64,000 bases of DNA from Pantoea piersonii (GTDB lineage Bacteria > Pseudomonadota > Gammaproteobacteria > Enterobacterales > Enterobacteriaceae): the NCBI RefSeq assembly GCF_003612015.1, contig NZ_RARB01000001.1:186001-250000 (forward strand), read 5' to 3'. Below, piece after piece: positions 49,974 through 60,777 of this stretch. The notes under the pieces are model-generated. The model was not told the origin of the DNA. It saw only the letters and a list, made by a program, of their open reading frames with translations, and did no database searches. Numbering within the stretch: position 1 is the stretch's first letter; every line of letters begins with the position of its first letter. A program made the position numbers and the translations under genes.

Positions 49974-50498
49974 TCAGATGGCGTCGCCGCGCAGCGAAAG
50001 CGCCCAGCTCACCGCATGAATCGCCTGACGACAGCGCGCCATACGGCCTTCCAGCACCTCAAGATCCTGTTTGAGCTGCTGCTGCGTCGCCAGGCTCTCC
50101 GCCAGCGCCAGCCGCTGTTCGCGCTGGTCGATCATCGCCTGTAGCCGCCTTTCATATTCGCGGTACTCTTCCAGCTTCTGCTGGCGCGGCGACGCGACGG
50201 GCCGTTCACGCCGCGGACGCAGCTGCTGCGTGCTGGCTTCGCGCTGCAGGGCGGCGATTTGATTCACCAGCTTCTCCGCCAGCCAGACGCGCTCTTGCGC
50301 ATTCGCGGAGGCGCAGAGCAGCTGCAGATTACGTTCGATCTCCTGCAGATAATCGGCCAGCCGCGTGCCGGTGGTGATAAACAGCTGCCTGTCGAAGCGC
50401 GGCGTACGGCAGCGTCCGTCGGGGTGACGGGCGATCTGCGCCTTAAGCGCCGCCAGGCAGGCGGTGAGACGCTGTTGTGTGGTGGCGTCCGTCATCAT
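49974..50498 (-). CDS. priC: Primosomal replication protein N'' (PriC)
   Basis: PriC binds SSB and loads the replicative helicase at stalled forks. The 174-residue basic, helical protein contains RFDRQLFITTGTRLADYLQE followed by IERNLQLL, and the C-terminal core LEEYREYERRLQAMIDQREQ, matching PriC in pattern though it diverges strongly from E. coli. Two adjacent ATGs follow AAGGAAAAG; the first is used here. It is divergent from ybaN. Confidence 0.88.
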   Translation of the reverse strand: MMTDATTQQRLTACLAALKAQIARHPDGRCRTPRFDRQLFITTGTRLADYLQEIERNLQLLCASANAQERVWLAEKLVNQIAALQREASTQQLRPRRERPVASPRQQKLEEYREYERRLQAMIDQREQRLALAESLATQQQLKQDLEVLEGRMARCRQAIHAVSWALSLRGDAI

Positions 50499-50551
50499 CT
50501 TTTCCTTATCTGTGCTAACGTAGCGCGGAGGCAAAGGATCCAGGCAACGCT

Positions 50552-50941
50552 ATGCAACGTATTTTACTTCTGACTCTCGGCTGGCTGGCTATCATACTTG
50601 GCGCGCTGGGCATTGTATTACCATTATTACCGACCACGCCATTTGTGCTGCTGGCCGCCTGGTGTTTCGCCCGATCCTCGCCGCGCTTTCATCACTGGCT
50701 GCTGTGGCGTTCGCCGTTCGGCCGCTATCTGCGCCACTGGCAGCGGCACCGCGCTATGCCGCCGGGCGCGAAAGGGCGCGCCATTGCGCTGATGCTGGTG
50801 ACCTTCGGCGTGTCGCTCTGGATGGTGAAAATTCTGTGGGTACGGGTTTTTCTTGGCGTAATGCTCTGCGTCTTGCTGCTGATGATGTGGCGAATTCCTG
50901 TGAAGGCGGAATCGCCCGACGATCGCGCGCCGCCGCGATAA
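50552..50941 (+). CDS. ybaN: DUF454 family inner-membrane protein YbaN
   Basis: A 129-residue membrane protein with three to four helices, starting MQRILLLTLGWLAIILGALG. The conserved LPLLPTTPFVLLAAWCFARSS and SPFGRYLRHWQRHRAMPPGAK motifs define the YbaN/DUF454 family. Function is unknown; some relatives lie with heme or acyl-carrier genes. It lies between priC and apt as in E. coli. Confidence 0.92.
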   Translation: MQRILLLTLGWLAIILGALGIVLPLLPTTPFVLLAAWCFARSSPRFHHWLLWRSPFGRYLRHWQRHRAMPPGAKGRAIALMLVTFGVSLWMVKILWVRVFLGVMLCVLLLMMWRIPVKAESPDDRAPPR

Positions 50942-51082
50942 GGTTGCATTTAGCCGACCATTTGCTTAGATTTGGGCATCTTCGTGCGTGGCTTCCCTTT
51001 TTTTACTCTCTGCGTCTGATTCATTTTGGAATCTGACGCTATGGAAGCTGCGCGATATAAAGTTTTTACCAGGCGTAACATT

Positions 51083-51634
51083 ATGACCGCAACTGCGCAG
51101 CAGCTTGAATTCATTAAAGAGAGCATCAAAAGCATTCCGGATTACCCGAAACCCGGGATCCTCTTCCGCGACGTCACTAGCCTGCTGGAAGATCCCAAAG
51201 CCTACGCCGCGACTATCGCGCTGTTTGTTGAGCGCTACCGCGATCAAGGCATTACCAAAGTCGTCGGAACCGAAGCGCGCGGCTTTTTGTTTGGCGCGCC
51301 TGTTGCTCTGGCGTTAGGCGTCGGCTTCGTGCCGGTGCGTAAGCCTGGCAAACTGCCGCGCGAAACCTTCAGCGAATCCTATGAGCTGGAATATGGCACC
51401 GATGCGCTCGAGCTGCACAAAGACGCCATTAAGCCTGGCGACGTCGTGCTGGTGGTGGACGATCTGCTGGCAACCGGCGGCACCATCGAAGCCACAGTCA
51501 AGCTGATCCGCCGTGCAGGCGGCGAAGTTAAAGATGCTGCCTTTGTGATCAACCTCTTCGATCTGACCGGCGAATCCCGCCTTAAAGCGCTGGGCATCAA
51601 CTGCTACAGCCTGGTCAACTTCCCGGGTCACTGA
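51083..51634 (+). CDS. apt: Adenine phosphoribosyltransferase
   Basis: Salvages adenine to AMP with PRPP. The 183-residue product starts [20 protein letters not shown]; the PRPP-binding loop is [19 protein letters not shown] (about residues 127-145), and the N-terminal hood includes [15 protein letters not shown]. An in-frame ATG 19 codons upstream lacks a ribosome-binding site and would extend beyond the family N-terminus. It precedes dnaX. Confidence 0.97.
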   Translation: MTATAQQLEFIKESIKSIPDYPKPGILFRDVTSLLEDPKAYAATIALFVERYRDQGITKVVGTEARGFLFGAPVALALGVGFVPVRKPGKLPRETFSESYELEYGTDALELHKDAIKPGDVVLVVDDLLATGGTIEATVKLIRRAGGEVKDAAFVINLFDLTGESRLKALGINCYSLVNFPGH

Positions 51635-51641
51635 GTGACGA

Positions 51642-51664
51642 TGGCCTCGCCGTGCGCGAGGCCA
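51642..51664 (+). terminator. Terminator-like hairpin after apt
   Basis: TGGCCTCGC pairs with GCGAGGCCA across CGTGC. No T-run follows, so it may only slow transcription between apt and dnaX. Confidence 0.45.
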
Positions 51665-51773
51665 GCAAGTGATAGGCAATGCCCCTCGTCGCTGTTAAAC
51701 TACTGCAACGATATACAGGGGTTGCAGCGCGTCTGCGCTCATCTTTCCAACCACATCCAGTGATCGAATCCAC

Positions 51774-53738
51774 ATGAGCTATCAGGTACTTGCGCGAAAA
51801 TGGCGTCCCCAGGCATTTGCTGACGTTGTCGGTCAGGAACATGTCCTGACCGCGCTGGCGAATGGACTGTCACTGGGACGTCTCCATCATGCTTATCTCT
51901 TCTCCGGCACGCGCGGCGTAGGTAAAACTACCATTGCGCGCCTGCTGGCGAAGGGGCTTAACTGCGAAACCGGCATCACCGCCACGCCGTGCGGCCAGTG
52001 CGACAACTGTCGCGAGATTGAACAGGGCCGCTTCGTCGATCTGATCGAGATCGACGCCGCGTCGCGCACGAAAGTCGAAGATACGCGCGATCTGCTGGAC
52101 AACGTGCAGTATGCGCCCGCGCGCGGCCGCTTTAAGGTCTATCTGATCGACGAAGTGCATATGTTGTCGCGCCACAGTTTTAACGCGCTGCTGAAAACGC
52201 TCGAAGAGCCGCCTTCGCACGTTAAATTTCTGCTTGCCACCACCGATCCGCAAAAGCTGCCGGTAACCATCCTCTCCCGCTGCCTGCAGTTTCATCTCAA
52301 GGCGCTGGATGTCGAACTGATCCGCAAACAGCTCGACTATGTGCTGCAGCAGGAGCAGATCGAGAGCGAACCGCGCGCGCTGCAGCTGCTGGCGCGCGCC
52401 GCCGACGGCAGCATGCGCGACGCGCTCAGCCTGACCGATCAGGCGATCGCGATGGGGCAGGGCATAGTCAGCGGCACTATTGTCAGCCAGATGCTCGGCA
52501 CGCTGGACGACGAGCAGCCGCTGGGTCTGATTGAGGCGCTCGTGGAGGGCAGCGGCGAACAGGTTATGACGCTGCTCAACCAGGCCGCGTCGCGCGGCGT
52601 GGAGTGGGAAGCGCTGCTGGTAGAGATGCTGCGTCTGCTGCACCGTATCGCCATGGTGCAGCTGCTGCCCGGCTCGATCAATGATGAAGAGGAGAGCCAC
52701 GCACCGCGTCTGCGCGAACTGGCGCGCGTCGTGCCGCCCGCCGACGTTCAGCTCTACTATCAGACGCTGCTGATGGGGCGCAAGGATCTGCCGCTGGCGC
52801 CCGATCGCCGCATGGGCGTCGAGATGGCGCTGCTGCGCGCGCTGGCTTTTCATCCGCAAACGGCAATTGCCGAGCCGGTCGCGCGCCCGGCGATGACGCC
52901 GCAGGCGGAGCCGCAGCCAGTTGCTGCGCCGTCGCCGCAGACCGCCGCCGCACAGCCGCAGATGGCGCCACCCGCGCCACCGCCGGAACCCATTGCGCCG
53001 CCGGTTGCCGCACCGCCGGCCGCCGCGCCGGACGGCTCGTTCTCCGATACCACCAGCCAGCTCCTGCAGGCGCGCACACAGCTGCTGCGCCAGGGGGCCA
53101 GCAAACCAAAAAAGAGTGAGCCGGCAGCGTCTCTGACGCGGCCGGCCAACTCCGCGCTGGAGCGCCTGGCATCCGTCACCGAACGCGCGCAGGCGCGTCC
53201 GCGTGAGACGGCGCCGGCAAAAAAAGAGGCGTACCGCTGGAAAGCACAAACCCAGGTCGAAGCGGCGCCCGAACCGGTAGCGACGCCAAAAGCCTTGCGT
53301 TCGGCGCTTGAGCATGAGAAAACCCCTGAGCTGGCGGCGCGCCTGATGGAAGAAGCGCAGCAGCGTGACGCCTGGGCGGCGGAAATCGCCGCGCTGCCGC
53401 TGCCCAAACTGGTGCAGCAGCTGGCGCTGAACGCCTGGAAAGAGAGCACGGAGCAGGGCGTTTGTCTGCATCTGCGCTCCACTCAGCGCCATCTGAATTC
53501 CGCGTCAGCGCAGCAGGTGCTTGCCGCCGCGCTGAGCGACGCCGCTGGACAACCAGTTGAACTGACTATCATTGAAGATGATAATCCTGCGGTATTGACG
53601 CCACTCGAGTGGCGGCAGGCCATTTACGAAGAGAAGCTGGCGCAGGCGCGCCAGTCTATCATTAGCGATACGCACATTCAGACGCTGCGCCGGTTCTTCG
53701 ACGCCGATCTGGATGAAGAGAGTATCCGACCCGTTTGA
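51774..53738 (+). CDS. dnaX: DNA polymerase III subunits tau and gamma
   Basis: The clamp-loader ATPase; tau also tethers the core polymerases and DnaB. The 654-residue tau starts [20 protein letters not shown]. It has Walker [16 protein letters not shown] near residue 45, the zinc module with [14 protein letters not shown], Walker [13 protein letters not shown] near 125, and the SRC sensor in [10 protein letters not shown] Pro/Ala-rich linker follows (about 365-415), then the tau-specific C-terminal domains. A programmed -1 frameshift cassette inside the gene would yield gamma of 448 residues. It is first in dnaX-ybaB-recR. Confidence 0.98.
   Translation: MSYQVLARKWRPQAFADVVGQEHVLTALANGLSLGRLHHAYLFSGTRGVGKTTIARLLAKGLNCETGITATPCGQCDNCREIEQGRFVDLIEIDAASRTKVEDTRDLLDNVQYAPARGRFKVYLIDEVHMLSRHSFNALLKTLEEPPSHVKFLLATTDPQKLPVTILSRCLQFHLKALDVELIRKQLDYVLQQEQIESEPRALQLLARAADGSMRDALSLTDQAIAMGQGIVSGTIVSQMLGTLDDEQPLGLIEALVEGSGEQVMTLLNQAASRGVEWEALLVEMLRLLHRIAMVQLLPGSINDEEESHAPRLRELARVVPPADVQLYYQTLLMGRKDLPLAPDRRMGVEMALLRALAFHPQTAIAEPVARPAMTPQAEPQPVAAPSPQTAAAQPQMAPPAPPPEPIAPPVAAPPAAAPDGSFSDTTSQLLQARTQLLRQGASKPKKSEPAASLTRPANSALERLASVTERAQARPRETAPAKKEAYRWKAQTQVEAAPEPVATPKALRSALEHEKTPELAARLMEEAQQRDAWAAEIAALPLPKLVQQLALNAWKESTEQGVCLHLRSTQRHLNSASAQQVLAAALSDAAGQPVELTIIEDDNPAVLTPLEWRQAIYEEKLAQARQSIISDTHIQTLRRFFDADLDEESIRPV
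53092..53146 (+). promoter_or_regulatory. Programmed -1 frameshift cassette of dnaX
   Basis: All three elements are present: a Shine-Dalgarno-like AGGGGG (53092-53097), the slippery heptamer A-AAA-AAG (53108-53114) ten bases later, and a stem-loop in which GCCGGCAGCGTC pairs with GACGCGGCCGGC. After the slip the ribosome reads GAG and then TGA, ending gamma at residue 448. Confidence 0.95.
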
Positions 53739-53793
53739 CCACGCTGCCGCTGTCTCATGGATAGCGATGCGGCCTCAGCTGAGAGAGAAAACT

Positions 53794-54123
53794 ATGTTTG
53801 GTAAAGGCGGACTGGGCAACCTGATGAAGCAGGCCCAGCAAATGCAAGACAAAATGGCCAAAGTCCAGGAAGAGATCGCCGCGCTGGAAGTCACCGGCGA
53901 ATCGGGCGCAGGCCTGGTGAAAGTGACCATCAACGGCGCGCACAACTGCCGTCGCGTGGAGATCGATCCCAGCCTGCTGGAAGATGACAAAGATATGCTG
54001 GAAGATCTGGTCGCCGCTGCATTCAACGATGCCGCTCGCCGTATCGACGAAACGCAGAAAGAGAAAATGGCCTCTGTTTCCGCCGGCATGCAGCTGCCGC
54101 CCGGCTTTAAGATGCCGTTCTGA
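53794..54123 (+). CDS. ybaB: YbaB/EbfC family nucleoid-associated protein
   Basis: A dimeric DNA-binding protein of the nucleoid. The 109-residue product starts [20 protein letters not shown] and ends [11 protein letters not shown], with the amphipathic N-terminal helix and the segment [20 protein letters not shown] typical of the family. Its stop codon overlaps the recR ATG by one base. An upstream in-frame start within the dnaX tail is rejected. Confidence 0.96.
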   Translation: MFGKGGLGNLMKQAQQMQDKMAKVQEEIAALEVTGESGAGLVKVTINGAHNCRRVEIDPSLLEDDKDMLEDLVAAAFNDAARRIDETQKEKMASVSAGMQLPPGFKMPF

Positions 54124-54728
54124 TGCAAACCAGTCCACTGCTTGAATCTCTGATGGAGGCGCTGCGCTGCCTGCCCGGCGTTGGGCCGAAGTCGGCGCAG
54201 CGCATGGCGTTTCAGCTGCTGCAGCGCGATCGCAGCGGTGGCATGCGGCTGGCGCAGGCGCTTACGCGCGCAATGTCTGAAATCGGCCACTGCGCCGACT
54301 GCCGCACCTTCACCGAGCAGGAAATTTGCACCATCTGCGCCAATCCGCGGCGTCAGCAAAACGGGCAAATCTGCGTGGTGGAGAGCCCGGCTGATATTCA
54401 CGCCATTGAGCAGACCGGTCAGTTCGCCGGACGCTACTTTGTCCTGATGGGCCATCTTTCCCCGCTGGACGGCATCGGCCCGCAGGATATCGGGTTAGAT
54501 CGTCTTGAGCAGCGGCTGGAGAAAGAAACCCTGAAAGAGGTGATCCTCGCCACCAACCCCACGGTTGAAGGCGAAGCGACGGCCAACTATATCGCCGAGC
54601 TGTGCGGCCAGTACGGCGTTGACGCCAGCCGCATCGCTCACGGCGTGCCGGTAGGCGGCGAGCTGGAGATGGTAGACGGCACGACGCTGTCGCACTCGCT
54701 GGCTGGACGTCACAAGATTACTTTCTGA
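54123..54728 (+). CDS. recR: Recombination mediator RecR
   Basis: Acts with RecF and RecO to load RecA onto SSB-coated gapped DNA. The 201-residue protein has the N-terminal helix-hairpin-helix ([20 protein letters not shown]), the C4 zinc finger ([16 protein letters not shown]), and a Toprim domain starting [16 protein letters not shown]. It is coupled to ybaB by a TGATG overlap and ends with a palindromic terminator. Confidence 0.97.
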   Translation: MQTSPLLESLMEALRCLPGVGPKSAQRMAFQLLQRDRSGGMRLAQALTRAMSEIGHCADCRTFTEQEICTICANPRRQQNGQICVVESPADIHAIEQTGQFAGRYFVLMGHLSPLDGIGPQDIGLDRLEQRLEKETLKEVILATNPTVEGEATANYIAELCGQYGVDASRIAHGVPVGGELEMVDGTTLSHSLAGRHKITF

Positions 54729-54734
54729 ACGCTT

Positions 54735-54758
54735 GCCGACGTCGTTAACGACGTCGGC
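54735..54758 (+). terminator. Terminator of dnaX-ybaB-recR
   Basis: GCCGACGTCG and CGACGTCGGC form a perfect inverted repeat around TTAA, followed by TTGAAATTTT. The last base is also the first base of the htpG heat-shock -35 element. Confidence 0.75.
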
Positions 54759-54785
54759 TTGAAATTTTCCGCACCATCCCCACAT
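54758..54785 (+). promoter_or_regulatory. Sigma-32 heat-shock promoter of htpG
   Basis: CTTGAAA is followed after 13 bases by CCCCACAT, a near-consensus RpoH promoter, ending about 40 bases before the htpG start. Confidence 0.9.
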
Positions 54786-54826
54786 CAACCTCAACGTTCG
54801 TTCAACCTGATTCCGTTGAGGTAACA

Positions 54827-56701
54827 ATGACCATGAAAGGACAAGAGACGCGTGGCTTTCAGTCAGAGGTAAAACAGCTTCTGCACCTGATGATCCATTC
54901 CCTCTATTCAAACAAAGAGATTTTCCTGCGCGAGCTGATTTCCAACGCCTCGGACGCCGCCGATAAGCTGCGCTTCCGCGCGCTGTCGGACGCCAGCCTC
55001 TATGAAGGCGACGGCGAACTGCGCGTGCGTCTCTCTGTTGATAAGGACAAGCGCACCCTGACGCTGTCGGACAACGGTATCGGCATGCGTCGCGATGAGG
55101 TGATTGAGAACCTGGGCACCATCGCTAAATCCGGCACTAAATCTTTCCTCGAGTCCCTGGGTTCAGACCAGGCGAAAGACAGCCAGCTGATCGGTCAGTT
55201 CGGCGTGGGCTTTTACTCCGCGTTTATCGTGGCGGACAAGGTCTCGGTCCGTACCCGTGCAGCAGGCGCGGCGGCAGATGAGGGCGTGTTCTGGGAGTCG
55301 GCGGGCGAAGGCGAATATACCATCGCCGATATCACCAAAGCCGATCGCGGCACTGAAATCACGCTGCACCTGCGTGAAGGCGAAGATGAGTTCCTCGACG
55401 CCTGGCGCGTGCGCAGCATTATCGGTAAATACTCCGATCACATCGCGCTGCCGGTGGAAATAGAAAGCAAAGATGAAGAGAACGACACCACCACCTGGGA
55501 GAAAATTAACAAAGCCCAGGCGCTGTGGACGCGCAACAAGTCTGAGATCAGCGACGAAGAGTACAACGAGTTCTATAAGCATATCGCGCACGACTTCAGC
55601 GATCCCGCTATCTGGAGCCACAACCGCGTCGAGGGCAAGCAGGAGTACACCAGCCTGCTCTATATCCCGTCACGCGCGCCGTTCGATATGTGGAACCGCG
55701 ACCATAAGCACGGGCTGAAGCTCTATGTGCAGCGCGTCTTTATTATGGATGACGCCGAGCAGTTTATGCCGAACTACCTGCGCTTCGTGCGTGGCCTGAT
55801 CGACTCCAACGATCTGCCGCTGAACGTGTCGCGCGAGATCCTGCAGGACAGCCGCGTTACTCAGACCCTGCGCGCTGCGCTGACGAAACGCACGCTGCAG
55901 ATGCTGGAGAAGCTGGCTAAAGATGACGCTGAAAAATACCAGACCTTCTGGAAAGAGTTTGGTCTGGTTCTGAAAGAGGGGCCGGCGGAAGACAGCGTCA
56001 ACCAGGAAGCGATCGCTAAGCTGCTGCGTTTCGCCTCTACGCACAACGACAGCGCCGATCAGAATGTGTCGCTGGAAGCGTACGTCAGCCGCATGGTGGA
56101 AGGTCAGGAGAAGATCTACTACATCACCGCCGACAGCTACGCCGCCGCGAAGAGCAGCCCGCATCTGGAGCTGTTCCGCAAGAAAGGCATCGAGGTACTG
56201 CTGCTTTCCGATCGCATTGACGAGTGGATGATGAGCTACCTTACCGAGTTCGACGGCAAGGCGTTCCAGTCAGTCAGCAAAGCGGACGAGTCGCTGAGCA
56301 AGCTGGCGGATGAAGAGAGCGAAGAGCAGAAAGAGGCGGAGAAGGCGCTGGAGCCGTTCGTGGAGCGCGTGAAAACGCTGCTGGGCGACCGCGTGAAAGA
56401 GGTGCGTCTGACGCATCGTCTGACCGATACGCCAGCCATCGTCACCACCGACGCCAATGAAATGAGCACCCAGATGGCGAAGCTGTTCGCCGCGGCGGGC
56501 CAGGCGGTGCCGGAAGTGAAGTATATTTTCGAGATCAACCCGGACCACCAGCTGGTGAAACGCGTGGCAGACACGCAGGATGAAACGCGCTTCGGCGAGT
56601 GGATCGAGCTGCTGCTGGATCAGGCGCTGCTGGCCGAGCGTGGCACGCTGGACGATCCTAACCAGTTTATCCGCCGTATGAATCAGCTGCTGACGGCGTA
56701 A
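54827..56701 (+). CDS. htpG: Molecular chaperone HtpG (Hsp90)
   Basis: The bacterial Hsp90. The 624-residue protein has the GHKL ATPase domain with [15 protein letters not shown] (catalytic Glu about 37), LSDNGIGM and [13 protein letters not shown]. The middle domain carries the catalytic arginine ([14 protein letters not shown]), and a C-terminal dimerisation domain follows. Two ATGs two codons apart are possible; the first has GAGG six bases upstream, the second matches the usual [13 protein letters not shown] start. It has its own heat-shock promoter and terminator. Confidence 0.97.
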   Translation: MTMKGQETRGFQSEVKQLLHLMIHSLYSNKEIFLRELISNASDAADKLRFRALSDASLYEGDGELRVRLSVDKDKRTLTLSDNGIGMRRDEVIENLGTIAKSGTKSFLESLGSDQAKDSQLIGQFGVGFYSAFIVADKVSVRTRAAGAAADEGVFWESAGEGEYTIADITKADRGTEITLHLREGEDEFLDAWRVRSIIGKYSDHIALPVEIESKDEENDTTTWEKINKAQALWTRNKSEISDEEYNEFYKHIAHDFSDPAIWSHNRVEGKQEYTSLLYIPSRAPFDMWNRDHKHGLKLYVQRVFIMDDAEQFMPNYLRFVRGLIDSNDLPLNVSREILQDSRVTQTLRAALTKRTLQMLEKLAKDDAEKYQTFWKEFGLVLKEGPAEDSVNQEAIAKLLRFASTHNDSADQNVSLEAYVSRMVEGQEKIYYITADSYAAAKSSPHLELFRKKGIEVLLLSDRIDEWMMSYLTEFDGKAFQSVSKADESLSKLADEESEEQKEAEKALEPFVERVKTLLGDRVKEVRLTHRLTDTPAIVTTDANEMSTQMAKLFAAAGQAVPEVKYIFEINPDHQLVKRVADTQDETRFGEWIELLLDQALLAERGTLDDPNQFIRRMNQLLTA

Positions 56702-56712
56702 TGAGTTAACAC

Positions 56713-56741
56713 AACGGCCGGTAAAACACCGGCCGTTTTTT
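56713..56741 (+). terminator. Terminator of htpG
   Basis: AACGGCCGGT pairs with ACCGGCCGTT across AAAAC and is followed by TTTT. Confidence 0.9.
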
Positions 56742-56964
56742 GCTCAAACGGGACTGTCGCGAACGGCATGGCCCGAACGCCAGGACGCAAAAAGCGGCAT
56801 CTGTGCCAGCCCGGCCCACGATATCCTTGTCGCGGGACGCTTCGCTCCCCGGGTAATGCCCCGCTCCTGAAGTCGATGACCTGCCTTTACGTCACCTCTG
56901 ACCATGCGCTATTTCGGCGCAGACTCTGCACCCTTGCACGAATGATTCACTTTCTAAACACGCT
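56742..56964. other. Spacer between htpG and the LysR gene
   Basis: About 220 bases with no recognisable gene, repeat or promoter. An open plus-strand frame runs through it into the lysR antisense strand, but it has no family features and no ribosome-binding site. This marks the left edge of material not found between htpG and adk in E. coli. Confidence 0.4.
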
Positions 56965-57834
56965 TTATTGCTGCGCCGCCTCGCGCAGCCAGTCGCGGAA
57001 CAGCGTAATCTCGCCGTCGTTGCGTCGCGACTCCTTCGTCATCATCCAGGTCGCGCGATCGACGCGGACAAAGCCGAGCGGCGCGATCAGCGACCCCTCT
57101 TCAAGCTCTTTGCGCACCAGCAGACGCGGCGCCACAATCACGCCCAGCCCGTTTTTCGCCGCCTGAATGCCGAGCGTCAGGTTGTCAAAATGTTTTCCCG
57201 ACCAGAAATTGCCGCGTACCTCGGCGCTTTTCGACCACTCCGCCCAGGCGTGCAGGCGCGTATCAGCGTGCAGTAAAGGAAGGGCGGCGAGATCCTGCAC
57301 GCTGCGGAAGCGCGGAGCGAACAGGGGCGCGCAGAGCGGCCCAAGATAATCATCGCCGATCAGCGTGGCGTCGATATCGCCCTCGGGCGGCTGCTCATAG
57401 CTGAGGATCAAGACGTCGACATGTTCGCTGCGCAGCTGACTCAGCTCCAGCTGCCCCTGAAAGTGAATTTCAATATCGGGATAGCGCTGATAAAAGGTGC
57501 TGATGCGCGGAATCAGCCACTGCGACAGAAAACTTGGGGCGCAGGAGACATTCAGATGGTGACGCATGCCGGTGCGAATGCTGGCGCAGGTGGTGGAAAG
57601 TTCGCTAAAGGCTTTTTGACAGCTGAGCAGCAAACGCTCGCCGTGTGAGGTTAATTTAACGCGTCCGTTGGTGCGCACAAAAAGCGGCTTGCCCATCCAG
57701 CTCTCCAGCTGGCGAATCTGATGGCTCACGGCGCTGTGAGTCACGTGCAGGCTTTCGGCCGCCACGCTAAAGCTGCTGTGTAACGCCGCCTGGTGAAAAT
57801 GGTGCAGCGCCCTTAGCGGAGGTAGCCGGGTCAT
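56965..57834 (-). CDS. LysR-family transcriptional regulator (GcvA-like branch)
   Basis: The 289-residue protein starts MTRLPPLRALHHFHQAALHS. The winged helix-turn-helix SFSVAAESLHVTHSAVSHQI and RQLESWMGKPLFVR occupies about residues 20-56 and is of the GcvA/AmpR type. The co-inducer domain begins with LNVSCAPSFLSQWLIPRI near residue 93 and looks complete. It is divergent from the unknown gene on the other side of a 182-base region, the usual LysR layout in which the regulator controls its neighbour. E. coli has no gene here. The ligand is not predictable. Confidence 0.92.
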   Translation of the reverse strand: MTRLPPLRALHHFHQAALHSSFSVAAESLHVTHSAVSHQIRQLESWMGKPLFVRTNGRVKLTSHGERLLLSCQKAFSELSTTCASIRTGMRHHLNVSCAPSFLSQWLIPRISTFYQRYPDIEIHFQGQLELSQLRSEHVDVLILSYEQPPEGDIDATLIGDDYLGPLCAPLFAPRFRSVQDLAALPLLHADTRLHAWAEWSKSAEVRGNFWSGKHFDNLTLGIQAAKNGLGVIVAPRLLVRKELEEGSLIAPLGFVRVDRATWMMTKESRRNDGEITLFRDWLREAAQQ

Positions 57835-57913
57835 ACTCGTCCCCTGTGTAAAAACCTAACAGGGATTGTCAGTTTATATCATTTTAAAGTCCAGCCGCAT
57901 TCCCCTAACCTTG

Positions 57914-57984
57914 CCCGCTGATTATGGCGGGTTGACTCGCAGGCAAAGCTATGCGTGGTCTGGCGTTACCGCGACACCCGCCAT
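57914..57984 (+). promoter_or_regulatory. Possible switchable RNA structure in the leader of the unknown gene
   Basis: ATGGCGGGT (57924-57932) pairs perfectly with ACCCGCCAT (57976-57984) over 9 bp. Inside, GAC-T-CGCA (57934-57941) pairs with TGCG-TG-GTC (57952-57960), and GCG-TTAC-CGC (57963-57972) forms a small third arm, giving a compact three-way junction. Just upstream CCCGC (57914-57918) can instead pair with GCGGG (57927-57931), excluding the closing stem. I cannot match it to a known riboswitch class. It could alternatively be a regulator-binding DNA repeat. Confidence 0.4.
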
Positions 57985-58016
57985 CACCCGAAAGATAAAA
58001 AGAGAACCACGACGCG

Positions 58017-59650
<1,634 letters not shown>

Positions 59651-59657
59651 CGCCTCT

Positions 59658-59682
59658 GGGGCTGGCAGTGCCAGCCCCTTTT
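59658..59682 (+). terminator. Terminator of adk
   Basis: GGGGCTGGCA pairs with TGCCAGCCCC and is followed by TTTT. The loop is a single G plus frayed stem-top pairs. Confidence 0.85.
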
Positions 59683-59761
59683 GCAGTAATTGCTTTTCCC
59701 TTCCCCGGTTTCCGCTACAATTCCTCCTGTTTTCACGCATCTTCGCTATCAAGGAATAACA

Positions 59762-60721
59762 ATGAGGCAAGACAAGCCCGGCGTGTTACTGGTTAATCTC
59801 GGTACGCCAGACGCGCCCACTACAGCTGCTGTAAAGCGCTATTTGAAACAGTTTCTCAGCGATCCCCGCGTCGTGGATACGCCGCGCTGGCTCTGGTGGC
59901 CGATCCTCAATGGCGTCGTTCTGCCGTTTCGCTCGCCTCGCGTATCGAAGCTTTACGCCTCCGTCTGGATGGAGGGCGGTTCGCCGCTGATGGTTTACAG
60001 CAAGCAGCAGCGCGAAGCGCTGGCGGCGCGCGTTGATATACCGGTCGAACTGGGCATGAGCTATGGCAACCCCAGCCTGCAGAGCGCAGTAGATAGCCTG
60101 ATGGCGCAGGGCGTCACGCGCATGATCGTGCTGCCGCTCTATCCGCAGTTCTCCTGCTCAACCGTCGCGGCCGTCTGGGACGGTTTGTACAACGCGTTTA
60201 AAACGGCGCGGACTATGCCGGATATCCACTTTATTCGCGACTATGCCGAGCATCCGGCCTATATCGCCGCGCTGAAAGCCTCGGTAGAGCGCTCTTTCGC
60301 GGCGCACGGTCAGCCAGATCTGCTGGTGCTCTCCTATCACGGCATTCCGCAGCGCTTCGCCAGAGAGGGCGACGACTACCCGCTGCGCTGCGCCGACACC
60401 ACGGCGCTGCTGCAGCAGGCGCTGGGCCTGCGCGACGATCAAATTATGATGACCTTCCAGTCGCGTTTTGGCCGCGAACCCTGGCTGCAGCCCTACACTG
60501 ACGAAACCATGCAGGGGCTGGCGAAGAAGGGCGTTAAGCATGTGCAGGTGATGAGCCCGGGCTTTGCTGCGGACTGCCTGGAGACGCTGGAAGAGATCAG
60601 CGAACAGAACCGCGAATTCTTCCTGCACGGCGGCGGCGAGAAGTTCGAATATATCCCGGCGCTGAATGCGGATGCGGCCCACATCGACATGATGGTGCAG
60701 CTGGTCAACGCGCGTCGTTAA
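59762..60721 (+). CDS. hemH: Ferrochelatase
   Basis: Inserts Fe2+ into protoporphyrin IX, the last step of heme B synthesis, at the inner face of the membrane. The 319-residue product starts [20 protein letters not shown]. The catalytic histidine is in [20 protein letters not shown] (about His194) and the conserved acidic metal-path residue in the [18 protein letters not shown] signature. No C-terminal iron-sulfur cluster is seen. In E. coli the esterase gene aes follows; here gsk comes next. Confidence 0.97.
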   Translation: MRQDKPGVLLVNLGTPDAPTTAAVKRYLKQFLSDPRVVDTPRWLWWPILNGVVLPFRSPRVSKLYASVWMEGGSPLMVYSKQQREALAARVDIPVELGMSYGNPSLQSAVDSLMAQGVTRMIVLPLYPQFSCSTVAAVWDGLYNAFKTARTMPDIHFIRDYAEHPAYIAALKASVERSFAAHGQPDLLVLSYHGIPQRFAREGDDYPLRCADTTALLQQALGLRDDQIMMTFQSRFGREPWLQPYTDETMQGLAKKGVKHVQVMSPGFAADCLETLEEISEQNREFFLHGGGEKFEYIPALNADAAHIDMMVQLVNARR

Positions 60722-60777
60722 AGCCGCGGCGGAGAATGTGCTATCATCCTCCGCCTGTTTTTCTGACGGCACCCATC

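Noticed and set aside
51870..53492. 540-codon open frame antisense to dnaX
   Set aside because: GC-rich codon bias of dnaX leaves the opposite strand open; the product is Arg/Gln/His-rich with no family features, and dnaX is certain.
56768..57166. Plus-strand frame in the htpG-lysR spacer
   Set aside because: No ribosome-binding site, no family resemblance, and half of it lies antisense to lysR.
57914..57984. Known riboswitch classes (TPP, FMN, cobalamin, c-di-GMP, purine, SAM)
   Set aside because: Conserved core sequences of these classes are not found; only the general architecture is suggestive.
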